The notes beneath the pieces are model-generated. The model did no database searches. It was not told the origin of the DNA and was given only the letters and a program-made list of their open reading frames with translations. Position numbers and translations under genes: made by a program. Below are positions 13,601 through 24,226 of a DNA stretch of 64,000 nucleotides, in pieces (position 1 is the first letter of the stretch; each line of letters starts with the position of its first letter). The DNA is from Jacaranda mimosifolia (taxonomy: Eukaryota; Streptophyta; Magnoliopsida; Lamiales; Bignoniaceae): NCBI GenBank assembly GCA_018894105.1, contig CM032121.1:4630507-4694506 (forward strand), in the 5' to 3' direction.

Positions 13601-14810
13601 CGGCCTTTGAAAAAGCAAGTACAGAATCTCTTACCACAAGTACACAACATATACAATCTGAGTATATAAATCATGTCCCCAAGTACATAAGTGTCAGAAC
13701 TAGGTATTTTTTTTTTTCCAGGTTTTCGGTATCATTCTCAGTGCATGAGGGCAGGTTCTCCATTTTGCCTAATCTGCTCATTTCATGGTCATTAGACCAC
13801 GAAGTATGATCAAAATGTTTTATTAGATTGCTCCATACATTGAATTGATGTTAAAATCGTTCTTTGGAAAAGCAAGTATAGAAACCCTGATTGTAAGTAC
13901 ACAACAAGTGCAATTTTAGTACATAAATGCATTTCTAAAGTACATAAGTGCCTAAACTGGGTACTTTTTTTTCCACATATTCAGTATCATTTTTAACAAA
14001 AAATAGTATTTTTATTTACATTTAAGGTATCCAATAGATTTGGTAATGTATCTAAAATACGTGATACATTGCACTACGTACAATACCAAACATTCCAACA
14101 CATACTATGTTTTATTAGGTTGCTCCATATATTGAATTGAGGTTAAAATCATTCTTTGGAAAAGCAAATATAGAAGCTCTTATTGTAACTACACAACAAA
14201 GTAGTTTCAGTATATAAGTGCTTAAATTGGGTATTTTTTTTGCATATCCAGTATCATTTTTAACATAAAACGTATTTTTATCTGCATTTAAGGTATCTAA
14301 CAGATTTGGTAACTTATCTCAAAAAATGATACATTGCACTACATGCAATACCAAACATTCCAACACGTACTATGTTTTATTGGGTTGTTCTATACATTGA
14401 ATTGATGTTAAAATTGTTCTTTGGAAAAGTAAGTACAGAAGCCCTGAACAAGTGCAGTTTCAACATAAACATATTTCTGAAGTACATAAATGTCTAAAGT
14501 GGATGCTTTTTTCTGCATATCCAGTATTATTTTTAACCAAAAAAATGGTATTTTTATCTGCATTTAAGGTATCCAACAGACTTGGTAACATATCTAAAAA
14601 ATGTGATACATTGCACTACATGCAATACCAAACATTCCAACACGTACAATGTTTTATTAGGTTGTTCCACAGATTAAATTGAGGTTAAAATCGTTCTTTG
14701 GAAAAGCAAGTACAGAAGCCATGACTGTAAGTACACAATAGAGCAGTTTCAATACATAAACACATTTATGAAGTACATAAGTGCCTAAACTGGGTACTTT
14801 TTTCTTTGAA
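10660..14810. repeat. Tandem array of 12 units with 21-bp phased AGTAC motifs
   Basis: A conserved ~110-bp block recurs 12 times. Each copy ends in GTACTTTTT or a close variant, at 10743, 11019, 11467, 11914, 12362, 12810, 13254, 13704, 13961, 14231, 14503 and 14794. Spacing is 444-450 bp for the six intervals from 11019 to 13704 and 257-291 bp for the flanking ones, so there are long and short unit types. Within each block five AGTAC-like motifs are spaced 21-22 bp apart, for example 12276, 12297, 12319, 12340 and 12361. Long units also carry a TGATCATAAGA block and a GTACTATCACGATCA block. No frame is conserved across units, so this is not a protein repeat. Confidence 0.9.
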
Positions 14811-15267
14811 TATCCAGTATTATTGTAAACAGAAAACGATATATATTACATTGCAAGCAATGCCAAACATCTCAACAAAAGGTCAACTAATATTATTACA
14901 TAATAGTCCAAATACTCTACATATAACGTGTGCTTCAAAAAAGCAAAAATTAGCAGTTGTCTTTGGTCTTTGAGCACCATGCAATCTTTCTTACATTGAT
15001 TTTATTCTCTTTATGTACCCTCTTCCTATAGATTAATAAAGAAAATAAAAAATATTAGTTTCACACCATTTTTTTTGCCAATTGGAAATACAGTCTCATT
15101 AGAGTTATGCTCTAAAAAATGAACATGATATATAGTTTCTCATTATACATACAACTCCCCTAACAGTTAAATTTGAGGTTCTTCCCCACTACTCGGCATT
15201 TTCAGGCTAAAACAAAAATTAAAATAACTGCTACTCGCCAAATATTACACTACTGTTTTACCATGCG

Positions 15268-15500
15268 ACAAATGAGGCAAAATAGGCCTGCTTCTTGCTA
15301 GTATGTTGTAGTCGATTGCAGAAAATAAAAATAAAAAAGGAGAAAGAAGCTTTTTTCCACCTTGGTAAGATGAACAAAAAACAGACGGGAATGAGATAAA
15401 GTAGGCTTGCTTCTTGCTAGTATGTTGTAGCCGTTGCAGAAAATTAAAAAAAAAATGGAGAAAGAAGCTTATTTCCGCCGCGGGAAGATGAATAGAAAAT

Positions 15501-15505
<5 letters not shown>
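15268..15505. repeat. 119-bp tandem duplication
   Basis: The word GCTTCTTGCTAGTATGTTGT recurs with a 119-bp offset (near 15290 and 15409). The flanking GGAGAAAGAAGCTT and AAGATGAA words recur at the same offset. It lies just inside the right arm of the Mutator-like element and is followed directly by a GA microsatellite. Confidence 0.85.

Positions 15506-15550
<45 letters not shown>
15505..15550. repeat. (GA)n microsatellite
   Basis: Twenty-three GA units with no interruption. It generates serine/leucine-rich spurious frames on the minus strand. Confidence 0.97.
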
Positions 15551-15553
<3 letters not shown>

Positions 15554-15614
15554 GTTTAAGACAATATGGCTTAGGAAACAAAGGAAAGAAAAGAACAAAA
15601 AAAAAATCACTAAA

Positions 15615-15758
15615 CGAAGGCCATTTCAATCATTTTAAGTGGGTGGGGAGTGAAGTCAAAATTGAAACTTCATATGGGAAGTGCAAACTAAAAAACACAT
15701 GGGTGGGGACTGAATGCTAAAGTAAAAATGGGTTTGGGGATTTTTAAATAAGTTCCCC
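15615..15758 (-). repeat. Right terminal inverted repeat of the Mutator-like element
   Basis: Read on the minus strand it starts GGGGAACTTATTT and carries two CCCCAC boxes matching the left arm. The final GGGG is less clear on the left, where the arm reads CGGTTATTT. Confidence 0.75.
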
Positions 15759-15767
15759 AAAAATAAA

Positions 15768-16224
15768 TTATCATTATTATTAAAACAAAACTCATTTTAT
15801 CAATTTATAAAATAAGAATAAATTTTGAATTATATCCAGTCACTTTGATTTCAAAAATTTAAGTGAACCTCAAAAATATTTTGAGTTTAGTATTTATAGT
15901 TAATTTGATTTCAAACTCGAAACTATTAGAATATGATAACTACACAAAAAATACAATACTTGTGTAAGAATAATAATGATTTTGGATTAAGCTCGTATTA
16001 TTTGGTTATGAAATTTCAATTCACTCTCAGAACCAATTTTGAGTTTTGATGTTCATGCTTAAATCTAATTTCAAACTTGAACTATTAAAATATTATATGT
16101 ACAAAAAATTATGTACATATACTCACATATAAAATATGAATATAATAATCTTACAAATCAAAATAATACCGTAACATTATACTTTGCGTATGTGTACAAC
16201 TGTGAAAAACGTTTGAAAGTTTTA
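15768..16224. other. AT-rich spacer
   Basis: Between the Mutator-like element and the MITE chain. I see no gene, RNA or clear element here. Confidence 0.6.
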
Positions 16225-16591
16225 GAGCATGTTTGGTTTTATTTTCTGGAGGCATTTTTCATTTTCTGGTGAAAAAAAATAGTGAAAAAGTTAGTTATAA
16301 GTGTAAGTTTGAAAATGAAATGTTGTTTTGTTGTTTTGTTTAAAATGAAATGATTATATAGGGTTGAAACTGAGTTGTATTTGGATATTGTTGTGTTTTT
16401 ATATTAAAAGTCGTGTAAATGAGAGTAGGAGAAAATAAAGTGTGAAAATAAAGAGAGAGTGTAAGAGTGTGTTTGGAAAAATGTGTTGAGAATGAAAATA
16501 ACTTTAAAAATGGGGGAGAAGTTGATAGCTCTCTATTTTTATTTTCAGGATAAAATGAAAAAACCCCTAGAAAACAAAACCAAATGGGCAC
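16225..16591. mobile_element. Tourist-like MITE, family M1, copy 1
   Basis: The left end GAGCATGTTTGGTTTTATTTTC pairs with the right end, whose complement begins GTGCCCATTTGGTTTTGT. TTA flanks both sides (16222-16224 and 16592-16594). TTA targets with a (G)GGC..GTTTGG terminus fit PIF/Harbinger-derived Tourist MITEs. The interior words TGTGTTGAGAATGAAAAT and AATAAAGAGAGAGTG recur in the copy at 63077-63437. Confidence 0.82.
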
Positions 16592-16594
16592 TTA

Positions 16595-16929
16595 CGGCCC
16601 GTTCTGTTTGGTTTTATTTCAATTTCCAATTTTCATATTCATCATTTCTAAAATTTAAAAAGTTAGTTAGTGGAAATGAGTTGAAAATGAGTTTGTATTT
16701 GGATGAAATGTTGGAAATATAATGATTATATTGGTTTTAATAGGTTGTGGGCGGAGAAATATAAAAATAATAGAATAGAGAGAAAAGATATATATGTTAT
16801 TAGAGAATATGTATTTTGAAAATGAAAATGAAAAAGATGTTGGGTAAAATTTCTAAAAAGTGATGGTTTTCATTTTTGGAATAGTAGAAAATGGAAAAAG
16901 TGAGTGTGGAAATAAAACCAAACGGGCTC
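16595..16929. mobile_element. Tourist-like MITE, family M2, copy 1
   Basis: The left end CGGCCCGTTCTGTTTGGTTT pairs with the right end, whose complement begins GAGCCCGTTTGGTTTTAT. It starts directly after TTA at 16592-16594 and ends directly before TTA at 16930-16932. The interior contains GAGTTGAAAATGAGTTTG and GGTTTTAATAGGTTGTGG, which recur in the next copy. No coding capacity. Confidence 0.8.
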
Positions 16930-16932
16930 TTA

Positions 16933-17252
16933 GTTTTATTTTCATTTCCATCATTTTAAAAATTTTAAAAGTTAGTAGAAATGAGTTAAAAATGAGTTTG
17001 TATTTGAATAGATTGTTGGAAAAATAATGATTGTGCTGGTTTTAATATATTGTAGGTGGAGAGAAACAGAAATAATGAAATAGAAAGATAAGATATATAA
17101 GTTATTAGGAGAAGATATATATATGTTATTGGAAAATGTGTTTTGAAAATGAAAATGATGTTTGGATGAAAATGTGTATAAAGTGATGTTTTTCATTTAA
17201 GGAATAGTAGAAAATGTAAAGATGAGCTTTGAAAATAAAACCAAACAAGCCC
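16933..17252. mobile_element. Tourist-like MITE, family M2, copy 2, left end truncated
   Basis: It is the same family as the preceding copy, with shared TTAAAAATGAGTTTGTATTT and GGTTTTAATATATTGTAGG words. The left end starts at GTTTTATTTTCATTTCC and lacks the expected outer ~11 bp including GTTTGG. The right end reads CCAAACAAGCCC followed by TTA at 17253-17255. Confidence 0.78.
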
Positions 17253-17591
17253 TTACCTTTTCAAAAAAACATATATATCTAGAAAAAGTTGTTTTTTAAT
17301 AACATTAATTTTCTTATATTAAAAAAATTAATATTCATTGTATTAATATATTTCTAAATTACAAAGTGAGTTTGATGACTCCAACTCATTGTCTTGGGTA
17401 ATCCTTGAGTGTTGATTTCTATATCTACATCATTGATCTTTATTCAATAAGAAATATTGATTTACAATGACTAGGCCATTAATATCTCTCTATACCTAAC
17501 AATTGAGTATAACTTGTGGCAAATATGTTGCAGTGTGCAGTTTACTATACATTTTTTTGAAAATCATGGGGGTGTGATTGATAATTATTAG

Positions 17592-17931
17592 GGGAATCTT
17601 TGGTTATGTTTTTTGTTTGATTTTATTATGTGTTTATTATGTGTTTTGGGAGAATGAATTATTGAAAAATGTGAAAGTTATTTTTTGGTATGTTTGTTTA
17701 TGTTTTTTGGGAGATATTTTTTACTATAACAGTCAGATCAATACTTTTTTGTTGGGTTTTTGGGGTGAAAAAGAAATTGAGTGATTTTTTTAATGTTAGA
17801 ATAATAATAAAATATAATATATATATATATATATATATGAAAAATGTGTGTTTTGGAGGGAAAATGGATATATTTTTGGTTATGTTTTCCCAAAATAATG
17901 TTGTTTCGAGGAAACATAACCAAACAAAGCC
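17592..17931. mobile_element. MITE family M3, copy B
   Basis: The ends GGGAATCTTTGGTTATGTTT and (complement) GGCTTTGTTTGGTTATGTTT form the inverted repeat. TAG flanks both sides (17589-17591 and 17932-17934). The centre carries an (AT)n run. Frames read through it on both strands but match nothing and reflect low complexity. Confidence 0.8.
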
Positions 17932-17977
17932 TAGGAATTTTCACAAAAAATTCATATTTCACTGAGGTAAAAACAAA

Positions 17978-18299
17978 GGGAATGTCTGGTTATGTTTTAT
18001 GTGTTTATTATATGTTTTGAGAGAATGAATTATTGGAGAATATGAAAGTTATTTTTTGGATATGTTTGTGGGGAGATTTTTTTTTACTGTAACAATCAAA
18101 TCAATGCTTTTTTGCTGAGTTTTTGGGGGTAAAAATTGAATTAAGTGGTTTTTTAATGTTAGAATAATAAAAATATATATATGATGTATATATAATATAT
18201 GTATGTATATATTGAAAATTGTGTGTTTTTGAGAAAAAATGAGGATATGTTTGGTTATATTTTCCCTATTGTTATGAGGAAACATAACCAAACATTCCC
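17978..18299. mobile_element. MITE family M3, copy C
   Basis: The ends GGGAATGTCTGGTTATGTTT and (complement) GGGAATGTTTGGTTATGTTT are nearly identical. AAA flanks both sides (17975-17977 and 18300-18302). This is the best preserved terminus of the family and defines its TIR. Confidence 0.82.
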
Positions 18300-18896
18300 A
18301 AAATCAATCCTTATTTTCTTTTCACTTAGTTCAGAATTGCAACTTCACTTATTGTTGAATGATTAATCGGTCCATTAACATTATCCTCGCCATTATATAT
18401 ACGTGAGATACAAGATTTTAATCCTGATAAATATTTTTTTATTTCTATATATGCACCTCAAGAGTTAAGTTCAAATACCGAACTCACACTTTATGTATGT
18501 GACTTATGCTGTTAGGCCAAAAGTATTTTGCTCCCTGACAAACCTTTCATTTGCATGTGTATGTATTAATATTGTGCGTGTATCTGTAATATTAATAAAG
18601 CTTTAACTTTTTTTTGGTATGTTTTTTAGTGATATGCCTAAAATGCTCACTTTTTATTCTTGTTCTTCTTTCTTTTAAATTCTCACAACTACAATTTTTG
18701 TAATAATACCATCTATAATCTACTATTTCATAACCCACAATTATAATTTTATCATATTTTTATCATTATTATCATATAAAAAATAAGTACTTTTATTTAT
18801 TTCTGCTATAAAATTTTTAGCACATGGTTCGAATGTACTAAAATTGCTGGTGTATTAATAAAAAACAAAATTGCAACTCCACTAAATTTGAATTAT
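18300..18896. other. AT-rich spacer
   Basis: Between MITE M3 copy C and the Harbinger element. I see no coding region or structured RNA here. Confidence 0.55.
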
Positions 18897-19100
18897 TAAG
18901 GGCTTGTTCTCCTGGTGTTTCCCAGAACATTTTCCAACTCCCAAGATAAATACAAAATGCATACACGTTCTCCCATTTTAATTCCAGAATTCAACCTTTT
19001 AATACCCAAAAAAAACCCCAGAATTCATTTACAAAACACCCTAACCCTACCCTGAACCTACCTGACACACCCACCGGCCCTGTCTCCCACACTTTTCATC

Positions 19101-19410
19101 TCTCCCTCAATCTCCGTATGCTATCCTCACCTTCCAGTCTCCACTTCTCCTGTCTCCCTCATTTTTTTGAAAAATTACTCTACTAGAAGGCGCAAAAGTC
19201 ACACCCATTTCCTAGATTGAATGTTGTTGTACGTTTGCCCTCAATGCGTCCCACAATTCTCCTCTCTCCCTCAATCTCCGTCTGCTCTGTTCTTACCTTC
19301 CAAACCTCATTTTTCTGAAAACTTACTCCACCATAAGGCTTAAAAGTCACACCCATTTGGGCGATTGAATGTTGATGTACGTTTGCCCTCAGTTTATATT
19401 CATGGGCTCA
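19101..19410. repeat. Subterminal 164-bp direct repeat of the Harbinger element
   Basis: TCTCCCTCAATCTCCGT at 19101 recurs at 19265. The later words AAAAGTCACACCCATTT and GTACGTTTGCCCTCA recur at about the same offset. It starts 200 bp inside the left terminus. Subterminal repeats of this kind often hold transposase-binding sites, but that role is inferred here. Confidence 0.75.
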
Positions 19411-22400
19411 CCTCTCTCGTCTCTCCTGAAGGCTCTATTTGGTCACGACTCCTATTCTAGTCGTGATTTTGGTTGATGGACTGCCCCAATTTGATTTGGG
19501 GAAAAAACTGAAAGCCTCCTCGGCGAAACTATAATGAGGACCATGTCCATCATTTCATATTTATGCGCGCAAGTATTGGGTTATACAGAAACGTCGTGGA
19601 AATTGAATTTGGTCAGAAATTTTTCTACGAGTTTTGGGGAAAACTTTAATACTGCTTGCTTGGGTTGTTGATATTATGCCCTATTATGTCTGTCTGTTGT
19701 TGTTTGTTGCATGTTTAGGCCACATTGAGGGTTTATCCATATTTTGCCATAATCTGCTTACTTCGGTTGTGGGTTGTTCCTCTGTGTGGGAGTCAATACG
19801 CTTGGGTTGTGGGTTATCTATCTTAAGTTGGTGTTTTTCCAAAATTTTGATAGGTTTTTGAAGCATTTCTTAGATGGCATGGGTCCAGGGTGTTTTGGCG
19901 TATGTGTTTTTTGAGATTGTTGGTCTGAAATTGGTTTAATTTCTGTGAATGCCTCTGAATGTGACCCACTAGCCTACACCTATTTTTTGGTTTTGCTAGT
20001 TTTGAAAGTCAGCAAGAGTTCTCTGTTTTGGCATTGGTAGTCAATTTATTGTTGTATTGTCTATACTACTTACATGTGTCTATAAGGATAACAATTTAAG
20101 CCATTACTTAAACACTTGTATGGTTGGTCTATTGTACTTGGTAGTAGCCAAAGTTGTTACTATAACTTCGTGTGTGTACTCCTCTACCTTTCCCATTTTC
20201 ACATGGTCTTCAATAATGGAAGACTGACTGAGGCATTGTCTTTTGTTTTCTTTACATAAGATTGACAAAGGCATTTCTATATCACATCCATACTATTTCT
20301 TTGACAGAAATTGCATTGTTAGTGGCTGCATTTCCTTTGAATTCTGAAGCCCTTTTACACTCTATATACAACCCTTCTAGCATACCCAAACTCACTTCCT
20401 TCCCATAGCACACAATATATACTGCAAGCACCATTACACCTCATTTACACTTCACACACGTGAACAACGGCATCCCCAAAATCATCTAGCTGTGGTGACA
20501 ATGTTGGGGAATACAAATTTCTAGAACTTGGTTCAAAAGGGGGGATTTGCAGGATACTCTTTCTTCTGCTTTTAGCTGTACTGTGAGTTCTGTGAACTTG
20601 GCCCTTTTTGGAGTTTTGTTTTTTAAACCTGTTAAAGAAATGCTATTTTGGGTTTTGCTTTCTTAGATTTACTTCCTCGTTATTGCTTGCTATGATTTGC
20701 CTGCTAATATGTTCAATATATTACTAGGTAGTTTGATAAGCTTCAGTCAACAATTTTGCATGCATTTTATATGGTCTGAAGTGAACATTGTTCTGATTTC
20801 AGTGCTTTAATGCATTGGTAAATTGCTTTATGACATTTGATACGTGTCATAAAGCTAATTCAGAGGCGCCATGCTTGGGGTTTCTCCACCCCTTGAGTGG
20901 AGAAGTATACCTCCATGTTGACCATTATATGATTTTCTCAAACACCATTCTTTGGTGTTCAGTTTTACAATCACATTTTTGTGACCTCTTGGGCATGTTT
21001 CTGTCATACTACAGAAGTTAAGTGTGAATAAGGGTGGTTCATTATGTTGAGGTATAAGTCTATATGCTTACTACCTTTAGTCTCATGCATTTTAAGTTGA
21101 GATGGTCTTTGAGTCCTGAGCATTGAGCATTGAGTTTGTCCGTTAATCACTCCATATATGCTTTGTGTGTTGAGTCAGTATGTGGTTACCATACTGGGGG
21201 ATGTGTCCTGCATTTTTAGTACTCCATATTAGGCTGAGTTGGCTGCCCCCCATTTGATATGTCCTCATGTAGCTTCCATTGCATTTGTCCTCTATTTCTG
21301 GTTTCTGCTTTTGCAGATTCTGGTCCCTCCTTGCATGTCGTCTCTGTTTCTGTTTCTGTCTCCCATGGGTTCTGCAAATTCTGCTTCTACATTTTCTGGT
21401 TTCTCCTTGCAATTTGAATTTGTAGTTACACATGCATTCTCCTTGCAATTTGTAGTTCTAGTTGGTCAAGCATTCTAGTTGCATCCTATTTCTTTCTTCA
21501 TCTCTAGGATTGGTCATGTACGTTGTCATGCATTAAGTTGGTGAAACCATTCTAGGTTCAACATGTGTATATGGAGTGATAAAACATGGGTGGGAGTGTG
21601 CCACAAGGGATGTGGCTTCTTATGTCATTGTTCCAACCACACCACCCAACATTTGCTTGAGGCAAGAATTGACATTATGAGTTGTTAGTGTACGAAACGG
21701 TTCCTCTTGGCTCATTGGTAGCTGAATTAGTTGTTATAGTTGTCATTGTTATCTTTCAGTTATGTGTAAATCATGTTATTGTTATGTATAAACTATAGAG
21801 ATCTCTACAAATGATATTTTTTTCAAGTTCAAGCACTAATTTAAGCGTATATTATAGCCGTACTATAGGTTGTGCATGATATTGTAGAAATGATCCCATA
21901 CTTTGTATTATGTTGCCAAGGTGATTAATTAGAAATGATGTAGATTATCATGAGAACCAAAGAATGAACAAAATAAAGATTTGTCCATTAGTGGGAGATT
22001 ACTACTAAAAGTAAAGGAAAATGTGTGTGTATATATATATTACTTTTTTTACTTCTAATGTTATTGATTAAATTCATGAACCTTCTTCAAGGGTTTTGAT
22101 AGATACTTTAAGAATTTGATTGGATTAATAAACGTTAGAGAGCAAATAAGTTTTACCCCTTTTAGTGATTTCTTTATTAACCTTTAATTGGCGCCAAGTT
22201 TTTGCAAATAGTTTAGGACCATTAGTGAAAAATGTGTTAAATTTATTAACATTTACCTGGGTTTTATATAGAATTATAGCAAATGTATTACATAATCCAT
22301 CTCACATTAAAATCGCAGCAAATATGTTTTATTGCAAATTCAATCATTTTTCTCATTGACTTAAAAAAAATACATAAAAAAGTATTAAACTACAATATAT

Positions 22401-22978
22401 ATTGAAATTAAAAGATAATATATAGTATTGCAAATGAATATAAATAAGCCCATTCAACATTTTGTGGTTTTAATGAAAGTTATTTAAAGAAAAGTCATGG
22501 TCCCAAAATATATATGGAGCCATTTAAAAGGTTGGAGTCCAAATATATAGAATTTTATTATTGATACTCACTATTTTAATTTAGTACAATACACCAGCAA
22601 CATACAATTCAAATAAACCATCAACTAATCATCAAAATAAAAGATATGATTTCATATTTTAAATCTAACAACCCAAATTAAATATATTTGTATATTTCTC
22701 ATATAAAGTATGTACAATCAAAATTTTCAAATGGTATTATTTTTTGGATTATATTAATTTTATTTTTTTTTGCCCCATCGATTACTCTTTTACATTGACC
22801 AAATCGAAAAGCTGGTGCAAGCGACTTACATATAATTGTTACTCCACTTTTTGTAAATATGTATAGATGGTTAAAATTAATTTTCAAGATAATGGCTTCT
22901 CACTTAATTTAACACCCTTGACTTAATTTAATAGTAGTCTCACTACAAGGATATCGTTTTTTCCTTCAAATAATTGCC
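19411..22978. other. Non-coding left interior of the Harbinger element
   Basis: This 3.5-kb stretch precedes the first Myb/SANT-like remnant. Open frames such as 20815-21021 and 21239-21478 have no recognisable domain. From about 22000 it becomes very AT-rich. It may be regulatory sequence of the element or hold an unrecognised nested insertion. Confidence 0.5.
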
Positions 22979-23974
22979 ATGGACAATAGAAGGATCCAAA
23001 TGTGAGAGAGCGCTCTAACTCTTCGGGGCGCCGCCATGCAAGGGCGAGCAACACATGTTGGCCTCTTGAAAATGAGATAACGTTCATTGAGTTATGATAT
23101 GAGGAATTCGTTAATGGTCAGCTGCTCACAACTACCTTATCGGCCTTCACTTGGGAAAGAATTTGCAACAAATTAAATGCACAAACAAATCTCAGGTTTA
23201 ACTATGGCGTTCCACAGTGTAAAACAAAGTGGAATCGATTTCGAACTGCATGGCGGTTATTCCATCAACTAGTTACACATGAGACAGGTTTGGGATGGGA
23301 TTATGAAAGACGTACTGTAATGGGTTCTCCTACCTGAATTCAGCAATGGAAGTCGGTAATTCCTATTATCATTCCTTTCATTGTCTCATCACTTACACCT
23401 TTTGTGAAATTACTCTCTTGTGTTTCAACATCGTTTTTCATTTAATAGGAGCATCCAAATCATGCCCACATCATTGAGCACGGCCTGCCAAATTACGACT
23501 ACTGTACTGAGATGTTCCAAGGATCAATGGTGACGGGCTCATAGTCTCAATTGTCATCGCAGCTGATCGACCCTTCTGAGGAGGATATGGTTCACAACAT
23601 TGGTATGGACACTGGAGAAGGCCGTCATTCTAGGCCTTCAAGCAGTAGTGGTGAAGACCTCGTAGATACGGTCGGCACCTCCAAAGGTTCTTCACGTCGT
23701 AGGAAAATCACATCCCAAGCTGATAAGGACGCCCGTTTAAATGAGGCACTTGACAAATGGGATGATATGATCGAGGCTAAATCTAGTAGGGCAGAGCTAA
23801 TGCTGAGAAGTCAATAGAAATGTGTACTGAATTGCTCTGACAAATGGATGGACTCCTTGGTAGTGTTTTTACGAGAGCTATTAATGCATTAAAGAGTAGC
23901 ACTATACGTTCATTTTTCACTCGGCTGGATGATCGTGAGAAGCGAATTTGGGTTGAGTCCCTGCAGTATATGTG
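22979..23974 (+). pseudogene. Myb/SANT-like DNA-binding protein of Harbinger (ORF1), decayed
   Basis: In PIF/Harbinger elements a Myb-like protein partners the transposase, aiding nuclear import and terminus binding. Exon 1 reads a Myb_DNA-bind_3-type domain from about 23057: conserved W, FIEL, then WERICNKLN, CKTKWNRFRTAW, and GLGWDYERRTV. An intron (GTAATT at about 23354 to TTTAATAG at about 23450) precedes an exon with the usual HIIEHGLPNYDYCTEMF motif, a serine-rich linker and SSRRRK. A frameshift near 23800 then leads to the family's C-terminal helix region (MCTELL, RIWVESLQYM). Damage includes stops within FIEL/YEEF, near 23337, after TGS and inside the C-terminal part. Identification rests on motif order, not on a search. 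Confidence 0.8.
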
Positions 23975-24226
23975 ATCATCGTCCCATGTGGATCTATGAC
24001 CAATGATGCTCTACTATCAACTTGTCTATGTTTATGTCATTTCTGTTAGCTTTTTTCAATTTATGCAGTCTATTATGCCGTACCAGACATTAGCGTCCGC
24101 TACTACATTAAATATGCTTACAAATTCAGACTTTCCACATAGTTTTGCTCTGTCTTAGCATGTCTATATTTACACTATTGCTTCCATACACATCTACCTA
24201 CCTATTTTCGAACATGTGCAGTGAGC

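Larger units (their letters stand above)
8800..15758. mobile_element. Mutator-like element, about 7 kb, non-autonomous
   Basis: The ends are long inverted repeats. The left end at 8800-8945 and the complement of the right end at 15758-15615 share, in order, a TTATTT block, CAAACCCA, a TTTTTA.TTTAG block, TTCAGTCCCCACCC, and a second CCCCAC(T/C)CC block followed by AAAATnAT. The 9-bp sequence AAAAATAAA flanks both sides exactly (8791-8799 and 15759-15767). Long TIRs with a 9-bp TSD are the signature of MULEs. I see no MURA-type transposase. The left interior (8946-10660) shows only short frames, and the centre is a large tandem array (10660-14810). The TSD is low complexity, so its weight is modest; the TIR match is the stronger evidence. 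Confidence 0.82.

Noticed and set aside
10786..14682. Several 60-76-residue frames within the tandem array
   Set aside because: Frames are not conserved from unit to unit, so the repeats do not encode protein.
10660..14810. CRISPR-like appearance of short, evenly spaced motifs
   Set aside because: Motifs are 5-8 bp, spacers are themselves repeated between units, there are no cas genes, and the context is a plant genome.
15245..15629. Minus-strand frames of 121 and 61 residues with Ser/Leu repeats
   Set aside because: They read through the (GA)n microsatellite and the 119-bp duplication; no conserved motif.
17578..18291. Overlapping hydrophobic frames on both strands
   Set aside because: They fall wholly inside MITE M3 copies B and C and arise from low-complexity DNA.
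18430..18530. A tRNA-like B-box suggesting an antisense SINE
   Set aside because: GTTCAAATACC lacks the final C of the B-box at the right position, and there is no matching A-box or poly-A tail.
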